From: Microtetraspora sp. NBRC 16547
GTDB taxonomy: Bacteria; Actinomycetota; Actinomycetes; Streptosporangiales; Streptosporangiaceae
NCBI RefSeq assembly: GCF_030268965.1
Contig: NZ_BSSE01000038.1
Span: 1-58,304, forward strand
Length of the DNA: 58,304 nt
Reading direction: 5' to 3'
Under the pieces are notes generated by a model. That model saw nothing but the letters and a program-made list of their open reading frames with translations. It ran no database searches and was not told where the DNA came from. Positions 17,518 to 29,110 of the stretch are shown in pieces. The position numbers were made by a program, and so were the translations under genes. How positions within the stretch are numbered: position 1 is the first letter of the stretch; every line of letters starts with the position of its first letter.

Positions 17518-17524
17518 TAAGCTA
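17518..17524. promoter_or_regulatory. Shared bidirectional -10 element
   Basis: The heptamer TAAGCTA reads as TAAGCT on the plus strand (6 nt before GTG 17530) and TAGCTT on the minus strand (7 nt before ATG 17511). Both match TANNNT at leaderless spacing, so one short element may serve both divergent genes. No good -35 is visible on either side. Confidence 0.5.
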
Positions 17525-17529
17525 GTGGC

Positions 17530-18561
17530 GTGCACGAGTTTCCATGGGCCGAGGCCACTGCCACCGGTGTCGGATCCCATCCGGGTGAGGACCACGTCGA
17601 GGCGCTCCGCGTGATCTTCGGCGAGCTGTCGATGCCGTACCTGCCCGAGCTGCCGGGCAGGGGAGTGGGCGCGGACATGATCGGCAGGTCCGCGTCGCTG
17701 CTGGTCGAGCTGCCCGTCGAGGTCCAGCCCTCCGGATGGCGGTTCACCGACCGGCCTGGACGCGATCTCAAGCGCGCCCGCGACCACCTCTCCCGCGACC
17801 TCGACGCCCTCGAAGAGGTCGCCCAGGGATACACCGGTCCGTTGAAGATCCAGGTGTGCGGCCCGTGGACCCTGGCCGGCGCGGTGGAACTGCGGCACGG
17901 CGACAAGACGCTCGCCGATCCGGGAGCCGTGCGCGACATGGTGGAGTCGCTCGCCGAGGGCGTGGCGGCGCACGTGGCGGAGGTGCGCAAGCGTGTGCCC
18001 GGTGCCGAGATCGTCCTCCAGCTCGACGAGCCGGGACTGCCCGGGGTGCTCGCGGGGACCGTGCGGACGGCGTCCGGTTTCGGGCGGCTGTCCGCCGTCG
18101 AGCCGATGCCGGCGGCCGAACGGCTCAAGACAGTCTTGCGCGCGGCCGGGCCCGCGCGAGGTGATGAGAACGGCTCCGGCCCCTTCACGATCGTGCACTG
18201 CTGCGCTCCGGAGGTCCCCTTCGAGGTCCTCCGTACGGCAGGCGTGCGCGGGATCTCCATCGACGCCGCGTTGCTGCGCCGCCGGGACGAGGACCACATC
18301 GGCGAGGCGATCGAGGCGGGCACGGCGTTCCTGCTCGGGGTCGTCCCCGGGAGGGACGCCCGGCTCCCGGACATCGGTGTGGTGGCCAGGCCCGCGACCG
18401 AGCTGTGGCGCAGGCTCGGGTTCGCGCCCGCGCGACTCGCTCAGCAGGTGGTGCTCACCCCCGCGTGCGGGCTGGCGGGAGCGTCCCCGGCCTACGCGCG
18501 GGCGGCGCTCGTCGCCTGTGCGAAGGCGGCCCGTGTGCTGCGGGAGGATCCCGGCGAGTAG
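17530..18561 (+). CDS. MetE-like (cobalamin-independent methionine synthase C-terminal domain) protein
   Basis: This 343-residue protein of the UROD/MetE barrel superfamily begins with FPWAEATATGVGSHPGEDHV. It has a C-terminal set of MetE-type zinc or substrate residues: VLQLDEPGLPGVL, IVHCCAPEVPFEVL and QVVLTPACGLAG. It lacks the N-terminal MetE half, as do many actinobacterial genes annotated as methionine synthase. The true methyl donor and acceptor are unknown. GTG 17530 has a -10 box TAAGCT 6 nt upstream and no SD, hence probably leaderless. ligA starts 110 bp downstream on the same strand. Confidence 0.8.
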   Translation: MHEFPWAEATATGVGSHPGEDHVEALRVIFGELSMPYLPELPGRGVGADMIGRSASLLVELPVEVQPSGWRFTDRPGRDLKRARDHLSRDLDALEEVAQGYTGPLKIQVCGPWTLAGAVELRHGDKTLADPGAVRDMVESLAEGVAAHVAEVRKRVPGAEIVLQLDEPGLPGVLAGTVRTASGFGRLSAVEPMPAAERLKTVLRAAGPARGDENGSGPFTIVHCCAPEVPFEVLRTAGVRGISIDAALLRRRDEDHIGEAIEAGTAFLLGVVPGRDARLPDIGVVARPATELWRRLGFAPARLAQQVVLTPACGLAGASPAYARAALVACAKAARVLREDPGE

Positions 18562-18580
18562 CCGTTCTCCAGGGTGATGA

Positions 18581-20907
<2,327 letters not shown>

Positions 20908-21114
20908 TCCTCCCGGCGCCTCCCGCCTTGCCCGGGGAATCGAGGGGTAACGGTGATGTGAATTATTCACCCGCAAGTCGTACATCTCCTGCTTGACGCC
21001 GCGAAGGTGAAGAAGCGCAAGAAATCCGTAGTAACGGAACGTGCCCAACCGGTTTCGCGAAGTGGCCCAGAGGCCGTACCCTCCCATAGTGGCCTCTTGG
21101 GGGGTTTGATACCG

Positions 21115-23310
21115 ATGACTGCGGCTTCCCGTAATCGCGTGCCGGCTTCCGCGATGCCGTCTTCCCGCGTCCGCGTCCCGATCGGCATGCCGTCGCCCGT
21201 GAGCTCCCCGCCGGGAGGCCGGGGGCCGACACCCGCGACCGCCTATCCGGCCAACACCCGCGACACCGGCCCGCGCCCCGGCTCGCCGTTGTGGAGCTAC
21301 CTCGCCGGTGTCATCGCCGTCGGCTGCACCGCGCTGGTCGTGGCCCAGGTACGGCTGGGCGCGGACGAGCTGCTCCAGATCGGTCGCACACCGCTGTTCT
21401 GGATGCTGGCCGTCCTGGTGGTGCTCGGTGAGCTGCGGCCAGTCATGGTGAGCTCTTCTTCCCTGGTCGGGGGCACCCCCACGTCGACGATGTTCACCTT
21501 CGCGGTGCTGATGCACCACGGGTTGCCGATGGCGGCGCTGCTCCAGGCGGTCGCGGTGATCGTGAGCGGCCTGGTCAACCGCAGGGCCTGGCACCGGGTG
21601 GCGTTCAACATCGCGCAGGTGACCCTGGCCTGCACGGCCGCGGCCGTGATGCTCGGCGTGTTCGGCATCCATCCGACCCCCCTCGTGCCGTGGACGCCGC
21701 ATGGTCCCGACATCCCCGCCATCGTCCTCTCCGGCGTCGCCTACTTCGCCGTGCGCGGCTTCCTCGTCTCCGCCGCGGTCGCCCTCCACGAGCGACGGCC
21801 CGTGCTCCGGGTGATCAGGGGGTCCATCGGGCCGCAGGCCCTCGTGTACAGCGCGCTGCTCGGGCTGGCGCCGCTGGTCGTCGTGGTCATGACCCACTCG
21901 CCGGCGCTGGTGCCGCTGTTCGTGGCGCCACTGGCCGCGGTCTACTTCACCGCCACCCTGTCGATGCGCCGCGATCACCAGGCCATGCACGACGGCCTGA
22001 CCGGTCTGCCCAACCGCAAGATGCTGATCCTGCGCACCGAGGAGGCGCTGGCCGAGGCCCGCGAGCAGGAGCGTGTCGGCCTGCTGCTGCTCGACCTCGA
22101 CCGGTTCAAGGAGGTCAACGACACGCTCGGGCATCCCGTCGGGGACCACCTGCTGCAGATTGTCGCGCACCGGCTCACCCACAGCGTCCGGCCCGGTGAC
22201 GTCGTCGCCCGGCTCGGCGGCGACGAGTTCGCCGTGCTGCTGCCGTCCATCAGGGACGCCCACGCCGCCAAGGAGGTCGCCTCGCGGCTGCGCGTGGCGC
22301 TCACCGAGCCCGTCCGTCTCGAAGGCATGACCTTCGACATGGACGCCTCGATCGGCATCGCGCTCTTCCCCGACGACGCGCCGGACTTCGAGCTGCTGCT
22401 CCAGCGCTCCGACGTCGCCATGTATGTCGCCAAGGAGAACCGCACCGGCGTCGAGTTCTACCTCGCCGACAAGGACCGCAACTCGCCGGAACGGCTGGGC
22501 CTGCTCGGCGACCTGCGACAGGCGATCGACACCGGCGCGCTGGACCTGCACTACCAGCCCAAGGTCAGCCTCGACGACGGCCAGGTCGAGGGCGTGGAGG
22601 CGCTGCTGCGCTGGTGGCATCCGGTACGCGGCCCGATCTCTCCGGGAGAGTTCGTCCCGCTGGCCGAGCAGTCATACCTCATGCGCGAGCTCACCAAACA
22701 CGTCATCGACCAGGCGCTGAGGCAGGCGGCGGAGTGGTGGCACGCCGGCGTGGACGTCCCGATCTCCGTAAACGTTTCCGCGCGCGACCTGCTCGACTCG
22801 GGGCTCCCCGACCAGCTCGAAGCCGGGCTTGAGAGGCTGGAGTTGCCGGCGGAGGCGATCCGCCTGGAGGTCACCGAGCGCATCCTGATGACCGACCAGG
22901 CATACACCGCCGACACGATCCGCACGCTGGCCGGGCTGGGCGTGCAGCTCGCCCTCGACGATTTCGGCACCGGATACTCGTCCCTGGTCCGGCTCCAGCG
23001 GCTGCCCGTGTCCGAGGTCAAGATCGACGGGTCCTTCGTGCGGCGGCTGGGAGAGTCGGCCGACGATGAGCGGATCGTGCGCTCGATCATCGACCTGGTC
23101 CGCTCGCTGGGGCTCAGATCGGTCGCGGAGGGCGTCGAGTCCGGCGACATCGCCGCGCGGCTGCGCGAAATGGGGTGCCACTCCGGTCAGGGCTGGTGGC
23201 TGGCCGAGCCCATGCCCGCCGACGAGGCCACGGTCTGGCTGCGCGCCCGGCTCAGTCCCGCCTTCACCGCCCGCCCCAAGGACGTCGTACGGCTCGCGCC
23301 CGGCGGCTGA
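21115..23310 (+). CDS. Membrane GGDEF-EAL cyclic-di-GMP enzyme
   Basis: This 731-residue protein has an unstructured N-terminus, six or seven hydrophobic segments (about residues 60-285) as a membrane sensor, then GGDEF and EAL domains. The GGDEF signature LGGDEF (near residue 367) and the inhibitory RxxD I-site (RPGD, five residues before GGDEF) are intact. EAL motifs VEALLRW, NVSARD, LEVTER, DDFGTGYSS, VKIDGSF and SVAEGVE are also intact, so both synthesis and hydrolysis are possible. ATG 21115 was chosen: GGGGGG lies upstream, and the in-frame stretch back to GTG 21007 has low GC3, so it is not coding. A CATAGT -10 candidate is at 21085-21090. Confidence 0.93.
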   Translation: MTAASRNRVPASAMPSSRVRVPIGMPSPVSSPPGGRGPTPATAYPANTRDTGPRPGSPLWSYLAGVIAVGCTALVVAQVRLGADELLQIGRTPLFWMLAVLVVLGELRPVMVSSSSLVGGTPTSTMFTFAVLMHHGLPMAALLQAVAVIVSGLVNRRAWHRVAFNIAQVTLACTAAAVMLGVFGIHPTPLVPWTPHGPDIPAIVLSGVAYFAVRGFLVSAAVALHERRPVLRVIRGSIGPQALVYSALLGLAPLVVVVMTHSPALVPLFVAPLAAVYFTATLSMRRDHQAMHDGLTGLPNRKMLILRTEEALAEAREQERVGLLLLDLDRFKEVNDTLGHPVGDHLLQIVAHRLTHSVRPGDVVARLGGDEFAVLLPSIRDAHAAKEVASRLRVALTEPVRLEGMTFDMDASIGIALFPDDAPDFELLLQRSDVAMYVAKENRTGVEFYLADKDRNSPERLGLLGDLRQAIDTGALDLHYQPKVSLDDGQVEGVEALLRWWHPVRGPISPGEFVPLAEQSYLMRELTKHVIDQALRQAAEWWHAGVDVPISVNVSARDLLDSGLPDQLEAGLERLELPAEAIRLEVTERILMTDQAYTADTIRTLAGLGVQLALDDFGTGYSSLVRLQRLPVSEVKIDGSFVRRLGESADDERIVRSIIDLVRSLGLRSVAEGVESGDIAARLREMGCHSGQGWWLAEPMPADEATVWLRARLSPAFTARPKDVVRLAPGG

Positions 23311-23420
23311 CAGAGGGGGGCGGCGGCGCGCTGCCGGCGGTGGATAACGTCGGGCACGCTTGGTGACGAGCCCTAGGATGGCAGTGTCCACTCTCCATCC
23401 AGAAACGGGTTCGACGACTC

Positions 23421-23720
23421 ATGTCCGCCATAACCCGCGACGAGGTCGCTCACCTCGCACGGCTGTCCAGGTTGGCGCTGGCCGACGAGGAGCTCGACCA
23501 CTTCGCCGCCCAACTCGACCAGATCGTCGGCGCGGTGGCCCGCGTCGCAGAGGTCGCCGCCGACGACATCCCGCCGTCCTCGCACGCGCTTCCGCTGACC
23601 AACGTCTTCCGTCCCGACGAGATCCGGCCGAGCCTGGCCCCGGAGCAGGCCCTTTCCGGCGCGCCCGCCGTCGAGGACGACCGCTTCCGCGTTCCCCGGA
23701 TTCTGGGGGAGGAGGCATGA
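23421..23720 (+). CDS. gatC: Asp-tRNA(Asn)/Glu-tRNA(Gln) amidotransferase subunit C
   Basis: This 99-residue small subunit stabilises GatA-GatB in the complex that amidates Glu-tRNAGln and Asp-tRNAAsn. The start [20 protein letters not shown] and the end [11 protein letters not shown] are family signatures. The TGA stop overlaps the gatA ATG, indicating translational coupling. TAGGAT at 23374-23379 is a possible -10 for the gat operon. Confidence 0.95.
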   Translation: MSAITRDEVAHLARLSRLALADEELDHFAAQLDQIVGAVARVAEVAADDIPPSSHALPLTNVFRPDEIRPSLAPEQALSGAPAVEDDRFRVPRILGEEA

Positions 23721-25210
23721 CAGAGCTGCTCCGCAAGACGGCCGAAGAGCTGGGCCGACTGATCGCCGCGCGCGAGGTCTCCGCCGCCGAGGTCGCCCAG
23801 GCCCATCTGGACCGCATCGCCGAGGTCGAGCCCAAGGTCAACGCGTTCCTGCACGTGAACGCCGACGCCGCGCTCGCGCAGGCGCGCGCGGTGGACGAGC
23901 GGATCGCCCGCGGTGAGAAGCTCGGCCCGCTGGCGGGCGTGCCGGTCGCGCACAAGGACGTCTTCACCACCACCGGCATGCCCACCACCGCCGGGTCGAA
24001 GATCCTGGAAGGCTGGCTCCCGCCGTACGACGCGACGGTGACGCGCCGCCTGCGCGAGGCCGGGCTGGTCATCCTGGGCAAGACCAACCTGGACGAGTTC
24101 GCCATGGGCTCGTCCACGGAGAACTCGGCGTACGGACCGACCCACAACCCGTGGGACCTCTCCCGGATCCCCGGCGGCTCGTCGGGTGGTTCGTCCGCCG
24201 CGGTCGCCGCGTATGAGGCGCCGCTGTCCACCGGCACGGACACCGGTGGCTCGATCCGCCAGCCGGCGGCGGTCACCGGCATCGTCGGCATGAAGCCGAC
24301 CTACGGCGGCTCGTCCCGGTACGGCCTGATCGCGTTCGCGTCGTCCCTGGACACGCCCGGCCCCTTCGCACGGAACGTGCTCGACGCGGCGCTGCTGCAC
24401 GAGGCGTTCTCGGGTCACGACGTGATGGATTCGACCTCGATCGCCGCCGAGGTGCCGCCCGTCGTGGAGGCCGCCAGGCAGGCCGACATCGCGGGCCTGC
24501 GCGTCGGCGTGGTCAAGGAGTTCGGCGGCGAGGGCTACCAGCCGGGCGTGCTCGCCCGGTTCCGCGAGGCGGTCGACCTGCTGGAGTCCCTCGGCGCCAA
24601 GGTCGTCGAGGTCTCCTGCCCGTCGTTCGGCTACGCGCTCCCGGCGTACTACCTGATCGCCCCCTCGGAGTGCTCGTCCAACCTGGCCCGCTTCGACGCC
24701 ATGCGGTACGGCCTGCGCGTCGGCGACGACGGCACCCGCAGCGCCGAGGAGGTCATGGCGCTGACCCGGGCGGCCGGGTTCGGGCCCGAGGTCAAGCGGC
24801 GCATCATGCTCGGCACCTACGCCCTCTCGTCGGGCTACTACGACGCCTACTACGGGCAGGCGCAGAAGGTCCGCACCCTGATCGCGCGGGACTTCGACGC
24901 GGCCTTCCACCAGGTGGACGTGCTGGTCTCGCCGACGACGCCGACTACGGCGTTCCCGATCGGCGAGCGGGCCGACGACCCGATGGCGATGTACCTCGCC
25001 GACCTGTGCACGATCCCGACCAACCTCGCCGGCAACGCGGCGATCTCCGTGCCCTGCGGCCTGGCCGACGAGGACGGCCTGCCGGTCGGCCTGCAGATCA
25101 TGGCGCCGGTGCTCGGGGACGACCGCTGCTACCGGGTCGGCGCCGCGGTGGAGAAGGCGCTGGAGGACCGCTGGGGCGGCCCGCTCCTGGCCAAGGCGCC
25201 CGCGCTTTAA
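23717..25210 (+). CDS. gatA: Asp-tRNA(Asn)/Glu-tRNA(Gln) amidotransferase subunit A
   Basis: This 497-residue amidase subunit releases ammonia from glutamine for the transamidation. The Ser-cis-Ser-Lys triad is visible: the Lys in VAHKDVFTT, the first Ser in [15 protein letters not shown], and the nucleophile region [15 protein letters not shown] 23717 overlaps the gatC stop, with GGAGGAGG just upstream. The length is normal. A 220-bp gap containing a decayed gene separates it from gatB. Confidence 0.96.
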   Translation: MTELLRKTAEELGRLIAAREVSAAEVAQAHLDRIAEVEPKVNAFLHVNADAALAQARAVDERIARGEKLGPLAGVPVAHKDVFTTTGMPTTAGSKILEGWLPPYDATVTRRLREAGLVILGKTNLDEFAMGSSTENSAYGPTHNPWDLSRIPGGSSGGSSAAVAAYEAPLSTGTDTGGSIRQPAAVTGIVGMKPTYGGSSRYGLIAFASSLDTPGPFARNVLDAALLHEAFSGHDVMDSTSIAAEVPPVVEAARQADIAGLRVGVVKEFGGEGYQPGVLARFREAVDLLESLGAKVVEVSCPSFGYALPAYYLIAPSECSSNLARFDAMRYGLRVGDDGTRSAEEVMALTRAAGFGPEVKRRIMLGTYALSSGYYDAYYGQAQKVRTLIARDFDAAFHQVDVLVSPTTPTTAFPIGERADDPMAMYLADLCTIPTNLAGNAAISVPCGLADEDGLPVGLQIMAPVLGDDRCYRVGAAVEKALEDRWGGPLLAKAPAL

Positions 25211-25250
25211 GGAGCAGGACGCCCGCACATCAGAGGGGAGGAACGGCGGC

Positions 25251-25400
25251 GTGATCACCCACGTCGAGATCGACGGCTTCGCGCCCTTCGAGAGCGTGGC
25301 GGTCGACGTGCCGCCGTTCCGCGCCCCCACCGGTGGCCGAGGCCGCCGGCATCAGCGAACTGCGGAAGGTGCGCCTTCCAGCAATGGTGGAATGACATGA
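25251..25400 (+). pseudogene. Remnant resembling the N-terminus of an AAA ATPase
   Basis: GTG 25251 behind GAGGGGAGGAA opens a 49-codon frame starting ITHVEIDGFAPFESVAVDVP. This resembles the first strand of SMC/RecF-like AAA ATPases, where a Walker A loop would normally follow within about ten residues. Here the reading breaks off at about 25325. A second frame then looks coding (PVAEAAGISELRKVRLPAMVE, then stop), as if the middle of a gene had been deleted. It may still be translated as a short peptide. The family assignment rests on a short similarity. Confidence 0.4.
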
Positions 25401-25430
25401 TCGAGGCTCTGGAAGGACTGGGTAACCAGC

Positions 25431-26936
25431 ATGGCCGATACTGAGACGCTCATGCCGTACGACGAGGCGCTGGAGCGCTTCGAGCCGGTGCTGGGGCTGG
25501 AGACGCACGTCGAGCTCGGCACCGCGTCGAAGATGTTCTGCGGCTGCCCGACCGAGTTCGGAGCGCCGCCGAACACGCAGGTCTGCCCGGTCTGCCTGGC
25601 GCTGCCCGGTTCGCTGCCGGTCGCGAACGCCGAGGCGATCGAGTCGACGATCCGGATCGGTCTGGCGCTGAACTGCTCGATCGCGGAGTGGTGCAGGTTC
25701 GCCCGGAAGAACTACTTCTATCCGGACATGCCGAAGAACTACCAGATCAGCCAGTACGACGAGCCGCTGTGCACCGACGGATACCTCGACGTCGTCGTGG
25801 ACGGGCGGACCGTGCGGATCGAGATCGAGCGGGTCCACCTGGAGGAGGACACCGGCAAGTCGACCCACGTCGGCGGTTCCACGGGTCGCATCCACGGCGC
25901 CGACTACTCGATCGTGGACTACAACCGGGCGGGCATCCCGCTGGTGGAGATCGTCACCAAGCCGATCGCAGGCACGGACACGTTGGCTCCCGAGGTCGCC
26001 CGTGCGTACGTGACGGAGCTGCGGGAGCTCGTGCGCACGCTCGGCGTGTCCGACGTCCGCATGGAGGAGGGCTCCATGCGTTGCGACGTCAACGTCTCGC
26101 TGATGCCGCGCGGCTCCTCCGAGTGGGGCACCCGGACCGAGACCAAGAACGTCAACTCGCTGCGCAGCGTCGAGCGCGCGGTGCGGGGCGAGATCGAGCG
26201 CCAGGCGGCGATCCTCGCCGACGGCGGCCGGATCACCCAGGAGACCCGGCACTTCCACGAGGAAACCGGGCGGACCACGTCCGGCCGGTCCAAGGAGGAG
26301 GCGCAGGACTACCGCTACTTCCCGGAGCCCGACCTCCTGCCCATCGCCCCCGATCGCGAGTGGGTCGCCGCGCTCAAGGCCGCGCTGCCCGAGCTTCCGT
26401 CGGTGCGGCGGAGTCGGCTCCAGGCCGAGTGGGGCGTGTCCGACCTGGACATGGCCGCCATGCACAACGCCGATGCCATCGAACTCGTCGAGGCGACCGT
26501 GGCCGCCGGGGCTCCCGCGGCCGACGCACGGAAGTGGTGGATGGGCGAGCTGGCCCGCAGGGCCAACGAGGCCGGTACGGCCCTCGCCGAGCTGTCCATC
26601 ACGCCCGCCGAGGTCGCGCGGGTGACCGAGCTGGTGGCGTCGGGCGCGCTGAACGACAAGCTGGCTCGGCAGGTGCTCGAAGGCGTGCTCGCCGGGGAGG
26701 GCTCCCCGGACGACGTCGTCGCGAAGCGCGGCCTCCAGATCGTCAACGACGAGGGCGAACTGTCGGCGATCATCGACAAGGTCCTCGCGGACAACGCCGA
26801 CGCGGCGGACAAGGTCCGCTCCGGCAAGGTCGCCGCGGTGGGTGCACTGGTCGGCGGCGTCATGAAGGCCAGCCGCGGCAAGGCCGACGCGGCCCGGGCA
26901 CGCGAGCTCATCCTGGAGAAGCTCGGCGTCTCCTGA
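25431..26936 (+). CDS. gatB: Asp-tRNA(Asn)/Glu-tRNA(Gln) amidotransferase subunit B
   Basis: This 501-residue subunit binds and phosphorylates the mischarged tRNA end before amidation. Signatures are [10 protein letters not shown], the Cys pairs FCGCP and [32 protein letters not shown] and [11 protein letters not shown]. The C-terminal YqeY-like tail begins near [17 protein letters not shown] 25431 follows a GAAGGA sequence at modest spacing. It presumably belongs to the gatCAB operon despite the remnant in front of it. Confidence 0.96.
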   Translation: MADTETLMPYDEALERFEPVLGLETHVELGTASKMFCGCPTEFGAPPNTQVCPVCLALPGSLPVANAEAIESTIRIGLALNCSIAEWCRFARKNYFYPDMPKNYQISQYDEPLCTDGYLDVVVDGRTVRIEIERVHLEEDTGKSTHVGGSTGRIHGADYSIVDYNRAGIPLVEIVTKPIAGTDTLAPEVARAYVTELRELVRTLGVSDVRMEEGSMRCDVNVSLMPRGSSEWGTRTETKNVNSLRSVERAVRGEIERQAAILADGGRITQETRHFHEETGRTTSGRSKEEAQDYRYFPEPDLLPIAPDREWVAALKAALPELPSVRRSRLQAEWGVSDLDMAAMHNADAIELVEATVAAGAPAADARKWWMGELARRANEAGTALAELSITPAEVARVTELVASGALNDKLARQVLEGVLAGEGSPDDVVAKRGLQIVNDEGELSAIIDKVLADNADAADKVRSGKVAAVGALVGGVMKASRGKADAARARELILEKLGVS

Positions 26937-26986
26937 CCGCGTTCCGCTTCCCCCGCCGCTCTCGTGCTCGAGACGCGGCGGGGTAC

Positions 26987-27052
26987 GCGAGGGGCGCGTC
27001 GTCTCTAGGGCGCCCCGAGCCCGCCGTGCCGTAGGCGCGGCAAATAAGCACT
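26987..27052 (+). repeat. Degenerate relative of the 131-bp repeat
   Basis: GCGAGGGGCGCG (26987-26998), GGGCGCCCCGAGCCCGCCG (27008-27026) and a tail ending GCGGCAAATAAGCACT keep the order of the 131-bp unit with the middle missing. The tail matches the variant tail of the second copy near 8120-8148 more closely than the main unit. It lies between gatB and the VanW gene. Confidence 0.6.
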
Positions 27053-27136
27053 GTGGCGGGAGTTTCGGCATATCCAGAAGCGGGTGCTTTAGGGTTAACT
27101 GAGCGGAGATGCCCCTGAGCCGGAGGAGACTTGGGC

Positions 27137-29110
27137 GTGCGGAACGCGGAAGCGTCCATCGACCCGCCGACGGATCCGTTCGCGGCGGGATCTCCGCCTG
27201 ATTTACCCAGGAAGCATCCCGTACGGCCCGCTTCGGGGGCATTGCCTCCGGGAGTTTCCGCCGACATCCTCGGCGTCGGGTCCCCGGAGTCCACCCCCAA
27301 GGGGCAACCGCCGGGTGTGCTGCCGCCCGCCGCGCCTCCGGCGGTCGCGCCGTGGCCGGTGCCGGATCGGAAGGTCCGCCAGGAGCCGCCGCCGGTCCCC
27401 GTTCCCGTTCCCGTTCCCGTTCCCGAGCCCGAGCCGGAACCCCGCCGGCGCCTTCTCATGTTCGGCCTGCCGGCGGTTCTCGTGCTGCTCCTGCTGGCCT
27501 ATCTGGTTCCCGCCGCGCTCATGGCGGGCCGGGTGCTACCCGGCACCACCGTGTTGGGCGTGGACATCGGGGGCCAGACCCAGGCGGAGGCCGTACGGAT
27601 CCTGGAGAAGAGGCTGTCGAGCCTGGCGCGGTCTCCGGTGATCGTGAAGCGGGGCCTGGAACGTGCCTCGGTGAACCCGGAGCAGGCCGGGCTCTCCTTC
27701 GACGCGGAGGCGACGGTCCGGCAGGTGGCGGAGGGTTTCCCGGGTCCCATGGAGGTCTGGAACGCTCTGACGACCGGCCGCGAGGTCCCTCCGAAGATCA
27801 CGGTTGACAAGGCGCGGCTGGACATGGCCGTGGCCAGGGACGTGGCGGTGGTCTTCGCGAGCCCCGCCCAGGAAGGCGACGTCCGCTTCCGCGGGCTGAC
27901 ACCGGTCCCGACATATCCGCATGCAGGGCGCATGATCGATCACGCCCAGGTCGCCGCCGACATCCAGCGGGCGTACCTCAGCCAGGACGCGATGGTCGAG
28001 GTCACCGTGCGGGCCGACGAGCCCCAGGTGACCAGGGCGGAGGTACGCCGCGCGCTCGCCTGGGCGCGGCGCGCCGTCGGCGCTCCGGTCACCGTGACGA
28101 GCGAGAAGGGCTCGGTAGGGATACCACCCGAGGTTCTGGCGGCGAACCTCTCGTTCACCGTGGACGCAAAGCGCGAGTTACGGCCCGTCTTCGACGCGGC
28201 CAAGGCGCTGACCGGCCTGGAGGACCAGCTCATCGACCCCCGCCGCCTGCCCCGCGACGCCACGTTCACGATCACCGACGGCAAGCCCGTCATGGTGCGC
28301 GCGAAGGCCGGCCAGGTGTTGGACACCGAGCGCCTGTCCGCGGACGTCGTCAAGGCGCTCACCTCGGGAAGTCGTACGGTGCGGGTCTTCCTTACGGACG
28401 GGCGGCCGGGCGTGACCGACGCCGAGGCGCAGCGGATGGGCATCACCGAGCGGGTCGGCCACTTCACCACCTCCTTCGCGTGCTGCCTGCCGCGGGTCAC
28501 CAACATCAAGACCGTGGCTCGTGCGCTCGACGGCCACCTGGTCGCGCCGGGGGAGACGTTCTCGCTCAACCAGATCATCGGACGGCGGGAGCCGTCCGCG
28601 GGGTACACGGGTGGAGCGGTGGCCACGCGGATCGACGGGACGGCCGGGGTCGACGTCGCGGGGATCACACAGTTCGCGACCACGATGTTCAACGCCGCCA
28701 TGCGCGCGGGGATGGAGGACGTGGCGCACACGCCGCACGACCACTACGTCTGGCAGTACCCGGCGGGCATGGACGCGGCGGTGTCCTATCCCGACCCTGA
28801 CCTGCAGTGGAAGAACGACTCCCCGTACGGCGTGCTGGTGCGCACCTCCGCCACCGACACCTCGGTGTCCGTCGAGCTCTGGAGCACGCGGCGGTTCGAG
28901 GTCGAGTTCACCGATCCGGTGCGGAGCAAGCACGTCAACCCCCCGGTCCGTACGGAAAGCGGCCCGGGATGTGTGCGGAGCGCCGGGCAGGCGGGGTTCA
29001 CCGTGGAGGTCACGCGGACGCTGCGGCAGGGGGACAAGGTGGCCGGCCGCCAGACGTTCACGACCACGTACGAGCCGCATACGACAGTCGTCTGCGCCTC
29101 AGCGGACTGA
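27137..29110 (+). CDS. VanW family protein
   Basis: This protein of about 657 residues is probably cell-wall associated. A Pro-rich cytoplasmic N-terminus includes a repeat of Pro-Val and then Pro-Glu pairs (about residues 88-104). One membrane helix (LLMFGLPAVLVLLLLAYLVP) is followed by YoaR/PG-binding-like domains beginning GTTVLGVDIGGQTQAEA. The VanW domain has GHFTTSFACCLPRVTNIK, LVAPGETFSLNQIIG and DVAGITQFATTMFNAA. GTG 27137 was preferred to TTG 27131 because GGAGGAG at 27122-27128 gives better spacing. It does not imply vancomycin resistance, as no vanHAX genes are present. Its 3' end overlaps the convergent sugar dehydrogenase gene by 12 bp. Confidence 0.88.
   Translation: MRNAEASIDPPTDPFAAGSPPDLPRKHPVRPASGALPPGVSADILGVGSPESTPKGQPPGVLPPAAPPAVAPWPVPDRKVRQEPPPVPVPVPVPVPEPEPEPRRRLLMFGLPAVLVLLLLAYLVPAALMAGRVLPGTTVLGVDIGGQTQAEAVRILEKRLSSLARSPVIVKRGLERASVNPEQAGLSFDAEATVRQVAEGFPGPMEVWNALTTGREVPPKITVDKARLDMAVARDVAVVFASPAQEGDVRFRGLTPVPTYPHAGRMIDHAQVAADIQRAYLSQDAMVEVTVRADEPQVTRAEVRRALAWARRAVGAPVTVTSEKGSVGIPPEVLAANLSFTVDAKRELRPVFDAAKALTGLEDQLIDPRRLPRDATFTITDGKPVMVRAKAGQVLDTERLSADVVKALTSGSRTVRVFLTDGRPGVTDAEAQRMGITERVGHFTTSFACCLPRVTNIKTVARALDGHLVAPGETFSLNQIIGRREPSAGYTGGAVATRIDGTAGVDVAGITQFATTMFNAAMRAGMEDVAHTPHDHYVWQYPAGMDAAVSYPDPDLQWKNDSPYGVLVRTSATDTSVSVELWSTRRFEVEFTDPVRSKHVNPPVRTESGPGCVRSAGQAGFTVEVTRTLRQGDKVAGRQTFTTTYEPHTTVVCASAD

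Noticed and set aside
21007-21114. Upstream extension of the GGDEF-EAL protein to GTG 21007
   Set aside because: Codons in this stretch have low third-position GC and no SD, unlike the rest of the gene.
27137-29110. Vancomycin resistance cluster
   Set aside because: VanW alone is a common housekeeping-type domain; no vanH, vanA, vanX or vanRS genes are nearby.
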